Position numbers and translations under genes: made by a program. Of a DNA stretch of 64,000 nucleotides, positions 27,250-36,755 are shown piece by piece; the stretch's first letter is position 1, and every line of letters starts with the position of its first letter. Source of the DNA: Bacteroidales bacterium (lineage in GTDB: Bacteria > Bacteroidota > Bacteroidia > Bacteroidales > F082); contig JAFXLL010000014.1 of NCBI GenBank assembly GCA_017531225.1, forward strand, positions 221,190 to 285,189, in the 5' to 3' direction. The notes under the pieces were generated by a model. The model was not told the DNA's origin and made no database searches. It saw nothing but the letters and a program-made list of their open reading frames with translations.

Positions 27250-27257
27250 CAAAGATA
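27250..27257 (-). promoter_or_regulatory. Bacteroidetes -7 element for tRNA-Pro
   Basis: On the minus strand it reads TATCTTTG (exact TAnnTTTG), 16 bases before the mature tRNA 5' end. Confidence 0.6.
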
Positions 27258-27300
27258 AAAAGGTTTTTTGAATTGTGATTCACTTTAAGCAAAAAAATGT

Positions 27301-27308
27301 TACCTTTG
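27301..27308 (+). promoter_or_regulatory. Bacteroidetes -7 element for trxB
   Basis: TACCTTTG, an exact TAnnTTTG match, 31 bases before the trxB ATG. Confidence 0.6.
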
Positions 27309-27339
27309 CCCAAAATAACCTTTATCTTTTGTTTTATCT

Positions 27340-28278
27340 ATGGAACATGTAGAATGTCTCATCATTGGCTCCGGTCCTGCAGGCTATACCGCAGCCATCT
27401 ATACTTGCCGCGCTGACATCAAGACGGTTGTTTACGAAGGTATGCAGCCAGGCGGTCAACTTACACAAACCACTGAAATTGAGAACTTTCCAGGCTATCC
27501 TAAGGGCATCAACGGTCCTGATATGATGGAGGAGATCCGTCAACAGGCCTTGCGCTTCGGCGCTGAGATTCGCGAAGGCGAAGTCACCAGCATCGATGTC
27601 TCGCAACGACCTTTTAAGGTGACCACTGAATATGACGGTGAGCTGTTGGCTGATAGCATCATTGTCTCCACTGGTGCTGCAGCACGCTATCTTGGCATTC
27701 CTTCCGAAGAGGAATTCAAGGGCGGTGGCGTGTCGGCTTGCGCTACCTGCGACGGCTTCTTCTATAAGGGCAAGGATGTCGCAGTGGTAGGCGGTGGTGA
27801 CACGGCTTGTGAGGACGCCACTTATCTGGCCAAGCTTTGCAACAAGGTTTATCTCATTGTCCGTCGTGACGTGCTTCGCGCCTCCAAGGCTATGCAACAT
27901 CGTGTGCTGAACACGCCCAATATCGAGGTTTTGTGGAAGCATCAAACCAAGGAACTCTTCGGCGAACAGCAAGGTTTCATGAAGAAATTGAAAGGCGCAG
28001 TGCTTTATCACAGCGACACTAAAGAGGAGCGTACCATCTATGTGGACGGTTTCTTCGAGGCTATCGGTCATACTCCGAACACCGAGCCGTTCAAGGGTAT
28101 CCTTGACATGGATGAAGATGGTTACATCATCACCAAACCGAAGTCGACGGCTACCAATGTCCCAGGCATCTTCGCTTGTGGCGACTGCCAGGATCGTATT
28201 TACCGTCAGGCCATCGTGGCCGCCGGCACTGGTGCCATGGCTGGCATCGAGGTGGAACGCTACCTGATGGAAAAATAA
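27340..28278 (+). CDS. trxB: Thioredoxin-disulfide reductase
   Basis: FAD/NADPH enzyme that reduces thioredoxin. It has 312 residues, normal length. The FAD-binding Rossmann motif GSGPAGYTAA is at 9-18, the redox-active pair CATC lies near 136-139 (ACATCDGFF), and the NADPH motif is GGGDTA near 155-160. The second FAD motif GIFACGDC is near the C-terminus. It carries no fused thioredoxin domain. The GSCFA gene starts 2 bases after its stop. Confidence 0.97.
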   Translation: MEHVECLIIGSGPAGYTAAIYTCRADIKTVVYEGMQPGGQLTQTTEIENFPGYPKGINGPDMMEEIRQQALRFGAEIREGEVTSIDVSQRPFKVTTEYDGELLADSIIVSTGAAARYLGIPSEEEFKGGGVSACATCDGFFYKGKDVAVVGGGDTACEDATYLAKLCNKVYLIVRRDVLRASKAMQHRVLNTPNIEVLWKHQTKELFGEQQGFMKKLKGAVLYHSDTKEERTIYVDGFFEAIGHTPNTEPFKGILDMDEDGYIITKPKSTATNVPGIFACGDCQDRIYRQAIVAAGTGAMAGIEVERYLMEK

Positions 28279-28280
28279 GG

Positions 28281-29228
28281 ATGGAATTTACCACCCCAAT
28301 AAGAATCACCCCTTTAAAGCAGACCATCGCTTACGGTGACGGTCTGCTTTTCTTGGGTTCATGCTTCGCCGATGAGGTAGGCGGTATCTGCAAAGGCTTG
28401 GGCTTCGATGCTCAAGTGAATCCCTTTGGCGTGCTTTACAATCCTTCCAGCATCGCAATGGCAATAAAACGCCTGTACACCGGTGAGTCTTTTACCCAAG
28501 AGGATATTGTTCGTGTAGGCAATGGCTATTATTGCACTTTTAGTCATAACACGGCTTTTTGGAGGCCTTCGGAGGAGGAACTATTGGATACGGTCAATCG
28601 GGAACTTGAAAAAGCGCATGAGCATTACTTAAAGGCGAAATGGATTGTCATTAGTTTGGGTACGTCGTGTGTGTTCCGAAACAAAGCGACAGGAGACGTG
28701 GTAGCCAATTGCCATAAACTGCCTGCTGATCAATTTGATAGAGAGTTCTTTACCATTGAACAATCAACTCATTGTCTCACCGAGTTGTTCAGAGTAAATT
28801 TCGACAAACAATTCATCTTTACTGTTTCGCCATTGCGTCATTTGAAGGATGGCTTGCATGAAAACCAATTGAGTAAAGCTTCTTTGTTGATGGCGGTGAA
28901 TGAAGTTTGTGAGCGATTCGACAATGCCCATTATTTTCCAGCTTACGAGATCCTTCTTGACGAGCTCCGCGACTATCGTTTTTACAAAGAGGATATGGTG
29001 CATCCCACGGATCAAGCGGTTCGTTACATTTGGGATAAGTTCATTGATTTTGCCATTAATCCTTCTGAAAAGCCCGCACTTCAAGCTGCCTCCGAACTCA
29101 AGCAGATGCTACACCACAAGCCACTTTTCCCCGATAGTGACGCCTATCGTAAGTTCGAGCAGCAACGGAATCAAAAACTGTCGGAATTATCACAAAGATT
29201 TCCAAAGATAGTATTAGGAAATCTTTAA
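28281..29228 (+). CDS. GSCFA-domain protein (SGNH-hydrolase-like)
   Basis: 315 residues with the family-naming motif GSCFA at 26-30 (LLFLGSCFADEVG). GSCFA proteins are common in Bacteroidetes and resemble SGNH/GDSL esterases. The C-terminal DMVHPTDQAVRYIW supplies the Asp-x-x-His expected of that fold. No signal peptide is seen. The substrate is unknown. The reading frame extends upstream into trxB, but the ATG at 28281 aligns with the family start. It converges on the Gre/NUDIX gene with a 4-base overlap. Confidence 0.88.
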   Translation: MEFTTPIRITPLKQTIAYGDGLLFLGSCFADEVGGICKGLGFDAQVNPFGVLYNPSSIAMAIKRLYTGESFTQEDIVRVGNGYYCTFSHNTAFWRPSEEELLDTVNRELEKAHEHYLKAKWIVISLGTSCVFRNKATGDVVANCHKLPADQFDREFFTIEQSTHCLTELFRVNFDKQFIFTVSPLRHLKDGLHENQLSKASLLMAVNEVCERFDNAHYFPAYEILLDELRDYRFYKEDMVHPTDQAVRYIWDKFIDFAINPSEKPALQAASELKQMLHHKPLFPDSDAYRKFEQQRNQKLSELSQRFPKIVLGNL

Positions 29229-30286
29229 TTGTCTTTTGCAAATAGCTCGAGATAGTCTTTCCTGTCAGGAGTTTCTGGCAGGTTTTTTTCGGAGACGACT
29301 GTGAACACGTAAACCAGTTCCTTTTCAGTCTTGCTCTCTCTGATATAACTTCTTTTCAATTTTGGCTTCACACTTGACAAGCCAAGGACTTCCGCCATTT
29401 TACGCTGGAGTGTTTTCTCTGGGGTGTCGCCGAAAGCCACATGCCACCAATACCGCCGGGTGGTCTCTCCCTTGCTATTGATCACGTGCAGGTGGGCAAC
29501 AGGGTGCAGCATCTTGTTGCCGTTATGCAGCTCTACGTACAAGGCCCGACCCATGATGTTACCGCGTTCGTTCACAATGGGCAGGAATTCCATGGGATTG
29601 ACCTCCGGGACAAATCCATGAGGTTCTTCGACTTTGCTTGACAAAACGGTCTCGTCGTCGTGTTCGTCATTGCGAGGAGCGTTAGCGACGAAGCAATCCA
29701 AAGGCTCTTCAACCGAAGGGAGAAAATCCACTTGTTCTCGTACGTGTGGATTGCTTCGCTCCGCTCGCAATGACGGCGGGGTCTGCTTCTCACTCATCAT
29801 CTGTGTAAGTTCCAGCGGCTCAAATGAGACTTCCTCCACCGTAATTTTTTCTGTGCCTCTGGGCCCTTTTAACTCAAAAATTTCTCCGGCTTTTTTCCCT
29901 GTCAAGGATCTGGCTAAAGGTGAGGTAAACGAGATGAGACCTTGGTTGATGTCGGCTTCATCTACTCCCACAATTCTCACTACGCGACCGTTGTAGCGTA
30001 CCCAAGCTCCAAAGCTCACCGTGTCTTTGCTGGCCTTGGAAAGATCAATCTCCACAGCGCTATTAATACGACTTATGAGCAACTTCATCTTTGCTTCGAT
30101 GAAGTTGCTCATAATGTAGTTCTCACCGGCCTTGGCATGTTCTGCCTCAAGGCTTTTCAGCTCTTCGTTGAGTGCCGCAAGGCCTTCTTTGGTGACATAA
30201 TTAGGCGTGCCCTCCGGCAGGTAAGCCCTCGGTGGCACCATCGGAATCTCTTCCTGATCGCCTTCTTTGATGAATCCTCTACTCAT
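29225..30286 (-). CDS. GreA/GreB-family protein fused to a degenerate NUDIX domain
   Basis: 353 residues in three parts. Residues 1-165 are a Gre-family elongation-factor-like protein ([21 protein letters not shown] start, an N-terminal coiled coil shorter than usual, FKBP-like C-domain ending EEVSFEPLE). Residues about 170-207 come from an in-frame palindromic repeat. Residues about 225-350 resemble a NUDIX hydrolase (NERGNIMGRALYVELHNG, LLHPVAHLHV-like segment, IRESKTEKELVYVF), but the NUDIX box is broken: RKMAEV replaces REXXEE and part of the G-box is missing. It overlaps dpp7 by 8 bases. Gre activity is plausible; NUDIX hydrolysis is not expected. Confidence 0.8.
   Translation of the reverse strand: MSRGFIKEGDQEEIPMVPPRAYLPEGTPNYVTKEGLAALNEELKSLEAEHAKAGENYIMSNFIEAKMKLLISRINSAVEIDLSKASKDTVSFGAWVRYNGRVVRIVGVDEADINQGLISFTSPLARSLTGKKAGEIFELKGPRGTEKITVEEVSFEPLELTQMMSEKQTPPSLRAERSNPHVREQVDFLPSVEEPLDCFVANAPRNDEHDDETVLSSKVEEPHGFVPEVNPMEFLPIVNERGNIMGRALYVELHNGNKMLHPVAHLHVINSKGETTRRYWWHVAFGDTPEKTLQRKMAEVLGLSSVKPKLKRSYIRESKTEKELVYVFTVVSEKNLPETPDRKDYLELFAKDN
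29665..29775. repeat. Palindromic repeat (two inverted arms) inside a coding gene
   Basis: Plus strand 29665-29700 starts CGTCATTGCGAGGAGC and ends AAGCAATCCA. The arm at 29747-29775 starts TGGATTGCTTCG and ends GCAATGACG, its inverted complement with internal differences. The block is 111 bases, exactly 37 codons, so the host reading frame is kept. A near-identical single arm lies at 39465-39500. Confidence 0.85.
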
Positions 30287-32426
30287 TGGTTTTAATCACC
30301 AATTCCTTGATGATATTGTCGCACTTGCCAACCTTTTCAATGCACCACAAGAGGTAGCGGGCATCCATGCAGATGGTACGCTGCACCTTCTGTTCGAAGC
30401 TGAGGTCGCCGCTCATGGCTTCCCAGTTGCCATCGAAAGCCAAACCAATGAGGTTGCCCTCGCCGTCGATGACGGGACTGCCTGAGTTACCGCCGGTGAT
30501 GTCGTTGGTGGTGATGAAGTTCACTACCAACTCACCGTTTTCATTGGCATAACGGCCGTAGTCCTTCTTAGCTACGAGGTCGCGGACATCCTGAGGGATG
30601 TCAAACTCCCAGTTGCCGGGCACGTATTTGGCCATAACACCGTCCATGGTGGTGTAATAGTTGTAGTTGACGGCATCAGCAGCTTTGTAAGGCTCCACAG
30701 TGCCGTAGGTCAGACGCATGGTGAAGTTGGCATCGGGATAGAAGTTACGATCGCTCTGCATCTCCATCAGGCCTTTCATATAGAGGCGTTCGCCTTGGTT
30801 GCCGAGATTTTGGGCTTCCTCATAGCGGGCATACAAAACTTGGTATGATTCAATGATGTTCATTGTCAGCGCGAAGATGGGGTCTTTGGTGAGGCTCTTA
30901 GGTCTCTCCATCCATTTCTCCAAACGGGCCTTGTCGGTGAAGATGGATTTCTTGAAGGCTTTTTCAGTCCAAGCTGTGAAGTCGCCGTAGTTTTCATTAC
31001 CGATGCGCAGCACTTCTGAAGGCATCAGTTCGGCAGGGATGTTCTTGTAGAACAAAGCCAGCAGGGCAGCGGTCACATCTTGGTCTAAAGGCATGCTATA
31101 GTCCTTGAAGAAAGCTTTCACTTGGGGTTGCATCTTGTCGATTGTCTCTCTGACCTCTGCTTTGTCGACCTTGTCTTCAAACATTTTATTAACACGCATG
31201 AACCTGCGGCTGAAAGCGATGGCCTCACCGCCATTCCAGCCAGCTTCGCGGTGGTAGACGAAGGACTTCTCAATCTCGTCCAAGATGTCCCATTTCTGCT
31301 TGATGCCCTTGAAGATGTCACCATATTCGGCCATGCGTTTCGGGTCGGCACTGACCCAGTTGGCGAAGTCTTCTTCCTGAGCCTGGCGACGCTCATACAC
31401 ATGGTTGCGCTTCAGCTGTTTCACCTGGCCGATGTAGTATTTCCAGTAGTTCGACACGCTGGCCTGCTTGGAGGCATACATGATGAACACCTCTTGGTCG
31501 GCGTCCATGTGTTTTCGGTAGTTGTCGAGTTTAGTGGTACGGCAGTCGATGATGGCGGGTCCTTCTTCCTCGATGACGTTCTTCACAGTGTAAGAGGTGG
31601 AATAACGGTCGGTCGAACCTGGATAGCCAAGGATCATGGCGTAGTCGCCAGGTTTCACGCCGTCTAAGCTGATGGGCAGATACCACTTTGATTTCATCGG
31701 GATGTTGTCGGCACTGTAATCAGCAGGGCTGCCATCCGGGGCGGTGTATACACGGAAGATGTTAAAGTCGCCCTTATGGCGTGGCCAGGTCCAGTTGTCG
31801 GTGTCGGCACCGAACTTGCCGATGCCCCAAGGTGGGCAGCACACCAAACGTACGTCGGTGTATTCGTTGTACTCAAAGAGGATGTATTGGTTGCCGCTGT
31901 AGAACGACACCACTTCAACGCGCACCTTGCGGTCGCCTTTGCGTTCCTTTTCGAGAGCACTGCTGTTTTTATCGATGATCTCTTCGCGCTCGGCTTCGGT
32001 GGTCTCGGCAGTTACGCCTGCGAGCACGGCTTCAGTCACGTCTTCCACCTTGTTTAGGAAAAGCACTGAGAGGCCAGGGTTGGGCAGCTCTTGGCTTTTC
32101 TCGTTGGCCCAGAAGCCATCGGTGAGGTAGTCGTGTTCCACCGAAGAGTGTTTCTGCACATAGCTCAAGCCACAGTGGTGGTTGGTGAGCAGCAGGCCTT
32201 CAGGAGAGATGATCTCACCGGTGCAGCCGCCGCCAAATTGCACGATGGCGTCTTTGATACTGGGTTGGTTGAAGCTGAAGATCTGCTCAGCAGTGAGTTT
32301 GCAACCCATGGCTTGCATCTCGGCGAGGTTCTGGCCGTTCAAAGAGTAAGGCAACCACATGCCTTCGTCGGCTTTAGCCATCATCACTGACAGCAGCAGA
32401 GCCGTGATTATCAAAAGTCTTCTCAT
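30279..32426 (-). CDS. dpp7: S46-family dipeptidyl-peptidase, DPP7-like
   Basis: Periplasmic serine exopeptidase that releases dipeptides from peptide N-termini, used by peptide-feeding Bacteroidales. It has 715 residues with a signal peptide ending near residue 19 (MMAKA). The catalytic His is in TNHHCG (83-84) and the nucleophile is Ser648 in GGNSGSP. The residue 18 positions after that Ser is Gly666 (LAFDGNW). In this family Gly there marks DPP7-type specificity for hydrophobic residues, and Arg marks the acidic-specific DPP11. It overlaps purC by 4 bases and the Gre/NUDIX gene by 8. Confidence 0.9.
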   Translation of the reverse strand: MRRLLIITALLLSVMMAKADEGMWLPYSLNGQNLAEMQAMGCKLTAEQIFSFNQPSIKDAIVQFGGGCTGEIISPEGLLLTNHHCGLSYVQKHSSVEHDYLTDGFWANEKSQELPNPGLSVLFLNKVEDVTEAVLAGVTAETTEAEREEIIDKNSSALEKERKGDRKVRVEVVSFYSGNQYILFEYNEYTDVRLVCCPPWGIGKFGADTDNWTWPRHKGDFNIFRVYTAPDGSPADYSADNIPMKSKWYLPISLDGVKPGDYAMILGYPGSTDRYSTSYTVKNVIEEEGPAIIDCRTTKLDNYRKHMDADQEVFIMYASKQASVSNYWKYYIGQVKQLKRNHVYERRQAQEEDFANWVSADPKRMAEYGDIFKGIKQKWDILDEIEKSFVYHREAGWNGGEAIAFSRRFMRVNKMFEDKVDKAEVRETIDKMQPQVKAFFKDYSMPLDQDVTAALLALFYKNIPAELMPSEVLRIGNENYGDFTAWTEKAFKKSIFTDKARLEKWMERPKSLTKDPIFALTMNIIESYQVLYARYEEAQNLGNQGERLYMKGLMEMQSDRNFYPDANFTMRLTYGTVEPYKAADAVNYNYYTTMDGVMAKYVPGNWEFDIPQDVRDLVAKKDYGRYANENGELVVNFITTNDITGGNSGSPVIDGEGNLIGLAFDGNWEAMSGDLSFEQKVQRTICMDARYLLWCIEKVGKCDNIIKELVIKTNE

Positions 32427-33364
32427 TTCAAATATGCTTTAATGTTGTTCTCAATGCGCTTAGCCAGATCCTCTGAATCCGGGGCTTTCTCAAATTTATG
32501 GCCAGTCACCTTCTCATAGAGTTCAATATAACGGTCGGAGACGCTTTCCACGTAGGCTGGCGTCATTTCAGGAACCTGCTGGCCTTCCTTGCCTTGGAAG
32601 CCATTGGCCATCAGCCATTCGCGGACGAACTCCTTGGAGAGCTGAACTTGAGGCTCGCCTTTGGCGAAACGTTCTTCGTACTGGTCGGCGATGAAGTAAC
32701 GTGATGAATCAGGGGTGTGAATCTCGTCCATCAGCACGATTTGATCGCCAATCTTGCCGAATTCATATTTAGTGTCAACCAAGATCAGACCTTGCTTGGC
32801 GGCGATTTCAGTACCACGTTGGAACAGCTTGCGGGTGATGTCCTCGATCTGCTTGTAGTCGCTCTCGCTGATCAGGCCTCTAGCGATGATCTCTTCGCGG
32901 GAGATGTCTTCGTCGTGACCTTCCTCGGCCTTGGTGGTCGGGGTGATTATGGGCTCAGCGAACTTCTGGTGTTCCTTCATGCCGTCAGGGATCTGCACGC
33001 CACAAATCACGTGTTGTCCGCTCTTGTAGGTGCGCCACGAGCTGCCCGTCAGATAACCTCTGATGATCATCTCAATAGGGAAGGGCTTGCACAACTTGCC
33101 AATGGTCACCATCGGGTCGGGAGTGGCGAGTTTCCAGTTGGGAACGATGTCGGCAGTGGCATCGAGGAACATGGCGGCGATCTGGTTCAGCACTTGGCCT
33201 TTGTAAGGAATGCCCTTAGGCAGAATCACGTCAAAGGCGGAGATACGGTCGGTGGCCACCATCACCATGAATTCGTTATTGATGAAATAACAATCACGGA
33301 CTTTACCGTGATAAACGCCGGTCTGTCCGGGAAAATGAAAATCAGTCTTCGTCAGTGCTTTCAT
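32423..33364 (-). CDS. purC: Phosphoribosylaminoimidazole-succinocarboxamide synthase
   Basis: ATP-dependent ligase of the purine pathway that joins aspartate to CAIR, giving SAICAR. It has 313 residues, the longer form. The N-terminal nucleotide-binding region has GKVRDCYF, and the conserved [20 protein letters not shown] follows. The SAICAR signature [14 protein letters not shown] and the C-terminal DTKYEFG are also present. It overlaps phoH by 23 bases and dpp7 by 4, so it sits in a tightly coupled four-gene unit with functionally unrelated neighbours. Confidence 0.97.
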   Translation of the reverse strand: MKALTKTDFHFPGQTGVYHGKVRDCYFINNEFMVMVATDRISAFDVILPKGIPYKGQVLNQIAAMFLDATADIVPNWKLATPDPMVTIGKLCKPFPIEMIIRGYLTGSSWRTYKSGQHVICGVQIPDGMKEHQKFAEPIITPTTKAEEGHDEDISREEIIARGLISESDYKQIEDITRKLFQRGTEIAAKQGLILVDTKYEFGKIGDQIVLMDEIHTPDSSRYFIADQYEERFAKGEPQVQLSKEFVREWLMANGFQGKEGQQVPEMTPAYVESVSDRYIELYEKVTGHKFEKAPDSEDLAKRIENNIKAYLK

Positions 33365-34307
33365 TATGATGCTGTTTATAAGCGTTGATAATATCTGTAA
33401 CTAATTTGTGTCTAACTACGTCTTTGTCGTCCAGATAGATGAACTCGATGCCAGGCACGTCTTTCAGGACCTCCATGGCTTGTGGCAATCCTGACGGTGT
33501 CTTGGGTGGCAGGTCAATTTGGGTGATATCGCCGGTGACGATGAATTTGGCGGAGCGACCCATGCGGGTGAGGAACATCTTCAGCTGGCTGCGGGTGGCA
33601 TTTTGGGCCTCATCCAAGATGACGAAAGCGTGGTCCAAGGTGCGGCCGCGCATGAATGCCAACGGTGCGATCTCGATGGTTTTCTCTTCCATGAAGCCCT
33701 CTAGTTTTGCTGAAGGCAGCATGTCGCGCAAAGCGTCGTAAAGAGGCTGCAGATACGGATCGAGCTTATCTTTCAGGTCGCCCGGCAAGAAGCCTAAGTG
33801 CTCGTCGGCTTCAACGGCGGGACGGGTCAGGATGATCCTCCTGACCTGTTTGGCCTTCAGTGCTCTGACGGCCAAGGCAACGGCAGTGTAAGTCTTGCCG
33901 GTGCCCGCCGGACCGATGGCGAAGATCAGGTCTTTGTGCTCAGAGGCACTCACCATGCGTTTCTGGTTGGCGGTGATGGCTCTGATGGCCATGCCGCCTC
34001 GGCCGAACACCAACACGTCGCTCTCCGACATCTTCTGCTGCAACTCCACCTCTGAATTGGCTTTCATCACATCGTCAATGTCACGTTCGTCAATTTTGCC
34101 TTTGCGCTCCAATTGGACCGTTAACATCTCAAACCGACTGATGAACGCCTCCATCTCCTCCTCGTCGCCAATCACCTTCACGAAGTCGCCACGGGCAATG
34201 ATCTTCAGCTTCGGGAACAGCGATTTCACCTTGTCCAAATACTTGTCGTTGGGCCCGTATAGATCCTTCGGATCGACGTTTTCTATCTGGAGTATCTGCT
34301 CTGCCAT
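33342..34307 (-). CDS. PhoH-like ATPase
   Basis: 321-residue cytosolic P-loop ATPase of the PhoH family, tied in various bacteria to RNA metabolism and stress. The N-terminus (about 30-70) is a KH-like or PhoH-N segment. The Walker A motif GPAGTGKT lies at 132-139 and Walker B is [11 protein letters not shown]. The family motif VIVTGD-like ([13 protein letters not shown]) follows. It is the first gene of the phoH-purC-dpp7-gre unit, behind the promoter at 34327-34334. In other bacteria it is often beside ybeY, which is not seen here. Confidence 0.93.
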   Translation of the reverse strand: MAEQILQIENVDPKDLYGPNDKYLDKVKSLFPKLKIIARGDFVKVIGDEEEMEAFISRFEMLTVQLERKGKIDERDIDDVMKANSEVELQQKMSESDVLVFGRGGMAIRAITANQKRMVSASEHKDLIFAIGPAGTGKTYTAVALAVRALKAKQVRRIILTRPAVEADEHLGFLPGDLKDKLDPYLQPLYDALRDMLPSAKLEGFMEEKTIEIAPLAFMRGRTLDHAFVILDEAQNATRSQLKMFLTRMGRSAKFIVTGDITQIDLPPKTPSGLPQAMEVLKDVPGIEFIYLDDKDVVRHKLVTDIINAYKQHHNESTDED

Positions 34308-34326
34308 TTTTGTTTGTAAATTTTTG

Positions 34327-34334
34327 CAAAGGTA
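34327..34334 (-). promoter_or_regulatory. Bacteroidetes -7 element for the phoH operon
   Basis: On the minus strand it reads TACCTTTG (exact TAnnTTTG), 19 bases before the phoH ATG at 34307. Confidence 0.6.
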
Positions 34335-34344
34335 ATGAAATGTT

Positions 34345-34379
34345 TTTGTTCTTTATTTTCATAATTAGTGTTATCTTTG
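34345..34379 (+). promoter_or_regulatory. Bacteroidetes-type promoter for the SAM hydroxide adenosyltransferase
   Basis: TTTG at 34345-34348, 23 bases, then TATCTTTG at 34372-34379, 28 bases before the ATG at 34408. Confidence 0.6.
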
Positions 34380-34407
34380 CAAACACAAAAAATTTTTCGA
34401 GTTACTG

Positions 34408-35190
34408 ATGGCAATCATTACGTTGACGAGCGACTGGGGCACCTCCGACTACTATGCTGCAGCGGTGAAGGGAGTGATTTTGTCGCAACTGCCTAATGCC
34501 AATATCGTGGAAATCACCCACGACATTGCGCCGTTCAATATTGTCCAGGCGGGCTTCACGTTACACAATTGCTATCGCAACTTCCCCGAAGGCACGATCC
34601 ATATCATTGCGGTGGAGGCTATCGAGTCGGATGTGAACCCCCATGTGGTAGTGAAAGCCCATGGCCAATATTTCATCTCGACGGACAATGGCATCTTCAG
34701 CCATATCCTTGATGGCGACTACGAGGAAGCGGTGTACATCGACGTGGAACAGGACACGGACTTCTTCACTTTCGCCACGCGTGACCGTTTTGCCAAGGTT
34801 GCTGTCATGATCGCCAAAGGCGAACCACTTTCCAATATCGGCGCTAAGCGTGTGAAACTCAACGACGGAGGCTCGTTCTGCGCCATCGTCAAGAACAATG
34901 TCATCGAAGGCATCGTCATGCACATCGACTCGTACGATAACCTCATCACCAATATCTCCAAGGAAATGTTTGAGGAAGTGGGCAAAGGTCGTGACTTTAT
35001 CATCAAAGTCAAGGGCGACCTTTACACCATTGATGAGATTTCAGAGTGTTATGATGATGTGGATACCCTCGATCCCGTGGCACTCTTCGGTACCCACGGC
35101 TACCTCGAAATCGCCCTTAATCACGCCAAGATGGCATCACTTTGGGGTATCGAGCTTCGCTCGACGATCCAGGTAGTTTTTGAAGAATAA
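34408..35190 (+). CDS. SAM hydroxide adenosyltransferase (DUF62 family)
   Basis: 260 residues of the DUF62 family, enzymes that split S-adenosylmethionine with water into adenosine and methionine; relatives are halogenases. The N-terminal SAM-binding motif is TLTSDWGTSDYYAAAVKG (about 5-22). The conserved EITHDIAPFNIVQAGFTL is near 36-53, and a small C-terminal barrel follows from about 165. Nothing in the active-site region marks it as a halogenase. It is transcribed alone and converges on the PAP2 gene with a 54-base overlap. Confidence 0.9.
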   Translation: MAIITLTSDWGTSDYYAAAVKGVILSQLPNANIVEITHDIAPFNIVQAGFTLHNCYRNFPEGTIHIIAVEAIESDVNPHVVVKAHGQYFISTDNGIFSHILDGDYEEAVYIDVEQDTDFFTFATRDRFAKVAVMIAKGEPLSNIGAKRVKLNDGGSFCAIVKNNVIEGIVMHIDSYDNLITNISKEMFEEVGKGRDFIIKVKGDLYTIDEISECYDDVDTLDPVALFGTHGYLEIALNHAKMASLWGIELRSTIQVVFEE

Positions 35191-35721
35191 CTCCAACAAT
35201 TTCCAGAAAATCAGCCCTATCAGGATTCCTATGACGGCACCGCAGAAGATGTCGCCAGGGTAATGTACACCCACATAAATCCTGCTATAGCTTGAAATGA
35301 AAGCCCAGCTATAAAGCACCCAGCCGATCCAGCACCATGCCTTACGAAGCACTGGCGTCAAAAAAGCGGCAATGGCAAAAGTGTTGGCGGCATGGGAAGA
35401 GACAAAGCCAAATCGCCCTCCAGGTAAGCCTTTCGGTAGATACACCAAGCCTTCCAACTCGGGGTTGAAACAAGGTCTTAATCTATGAAAAACTGGCTTG
35501 CAGACATGGGCGGAGAGCTGGTCGGAACAAAGTACTACCAAGGCTACTCCCAACAATACCCACCAACCGCGTTTGCCATAGTGCTTGAAAAGCAGGAAGA
35601 TCCAAAAGAAATAAAGAGGAATCCACGGCCACATCTCCGTGATCGAAACCATAATGGGATCGAGCCAGTCGGCGTGTAATCCGTTCAAAAAAAGAAACAG
35701 CTTCTGGTCAATGAGTCCCAT
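35137..35721 (-). CDS. PAP2-superfamily membrane phosphatase
   Basis: 194-residue integral membrane lipid phosphatase with five to six hydrophobic helices. The three PAP2 signature parts are seen: K-x-x-x-x-x-x-R-P as KPVFHRLRP (about 85-93), the SxHA-type motif SSHAAN (about 114-119) and YSRIYVGVHYPGD (about 149-161), giving the catalytic His pair. Likely substrates are undecaprenyl-pyrophosphate or phosphatidyl phosphates. It follows obgE by 12 bases at the end of the RicT operon. Its last 18 codons overlap the convergent gene. Confidence 0.9.
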   Translation of the reverse strand: MGLIDQKLFLFLNGLHADWLDPIMVSITEMWPWIPLYFFWIFLLFKHYGKRGWWVLLGVALVVLCSDQLSAHVCKPVFHRLRPCFNPELEGLVYLPKGLPGGRFGFVSSHAANTFAIAAFLTPVLRKAWCWIGWVLYSWAFISSYSRIYVGVHYPGDIFCGAVIGILIGLIFWKLLELFFKNYLDRRAKLDTPK

Positions 35722-35733
35722 AATAGTTACCTC

Positions 35734-36744
35734 TTAGTTCTCGCCGTCCTCGTCTCTGTTTAGCGTCAGCCAAATCAAGTCTTTCAGCTCGTTGATGCCT
35801 TGACCGGTAACGGAGCAGATGAATACGTGCGGCACCTTCTTGGGCAAGTGTTTCTTGATCTCCTTGATCTTGTCCTCATCCACCAAGTCGCATTTGGTGA
35901 TGGCCAAAATACGGCCTTTATCCATCAACTCGGGATTGTATTTCTTCAGTTCGTTGAGCAGGATGTCGTATTCTTTCTTTACGTCGTTCGTGTTGGCGGG
36001 CACCATGAAGAGTAGGGTGGAGTTGCGTTCGATATGGCGCAAGAATCTAATGCCTAATCCTTTGCCTTCTGCGGCGCCTTCGATGATGCCTGGGATGTCG
36101 GCCATCACAAAGGAGCGGTTGTCATAATAGCTCACGATGCCAAGATTAGGCACCAAGGTGGTGAAAGGATAATCGGCGATTTCTGGTCGTGCCGCCGATA
36201 CCACCGATAGAAGAGTCGACTTTCCGGCGTTGGGGAATCCTACCAGACCAACGTCAGCCAACAGCTTCAGCTCCAGCACAATCCATTGTTCCTGTGAGGG
36301 TTCGCCGGGTTGGCAGAATTTGGGTGCCTGCATCGTGGCCGATTTGAAGAAGGCGTTGCCTTTGCCGCCACGACCGCCTTTCAGCAAGACGATGGTCTGT
36401 CCGTCCTCGGTGATCTCGCCAAGCATCTCACGAGTCTCGGCGACGTAAGCTACTGTACCCAAAGGTACGTCGATATACACGTCTTTGCCAGCGGCTCCAG
36501 TGAGTTGGTTGCTGCCGCCGGGAACGCCGTCGCCGGCCATCAGGTGCTTGGTGTAGCGGAGATGCAGCAGCGTCCACATCTGGGCGTTGCCTCTCAAAAT
36601 GATGTCGCCTCCACGACCGCCGTCGCCGCCGTCAGGACCGCCTTTCGGAATGTACTTCTCACGGCGGAAATGCAACGATCCGGCACCGCCCTTGCCTGAA
36701 CGGCAATAGATCTTCACGTAATCAACGAAGTTTGAACTTGCCAT
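35734..36744 (-). CDS. obgE: GTPase Obg/CgtA
   Basis: 336-residue essential GTPase of ribosome assembly and stringent response. The glycine-rich Obg fold occupies 1-158 ([27 protein letters not shown]). The G domain has P-loop GFPNAGKS at 169-176, the G3 DIPG and the G4 TKCD motifs. It ends soon after the G domain, so the C-terminal OCT extension found in some Obg proteins is absent. It sits 11 bases downstream of the PBP1A gene. Confidence 0.97.
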   Translation of the reverse strand: MASSNFVDYVKIYCRSGKGGAGSLHFRREKYIPKGGPDGGDGGRGGDIILRGNAQMWTLLHLRYTKHLMAGDGVPGGSNQLTGAAGKDVYIDVPLGTVAYVAETREMLGEITEDGQTIVLLKGGRGGKGNAFFKSATMQAPKFCQPGEPSQEQWIVLELKLLADVGLVGFPNAGKSTLLSVVSAARPEIADYPFTTLVPNLGIVSYYDNRSFVMADIPGIIEGAAEGKGLGIRFLRHIERNSTLLFMVPANTNDVKKEYDILLNELKKYNPELMDKGRILAITKCDLVDEDKIKEIKKHLPKKVPHVFICSVTGQGINELKDLIWLTLNRDEDGEN

Positions 36745-36755
36745 AGTCTGATGCT

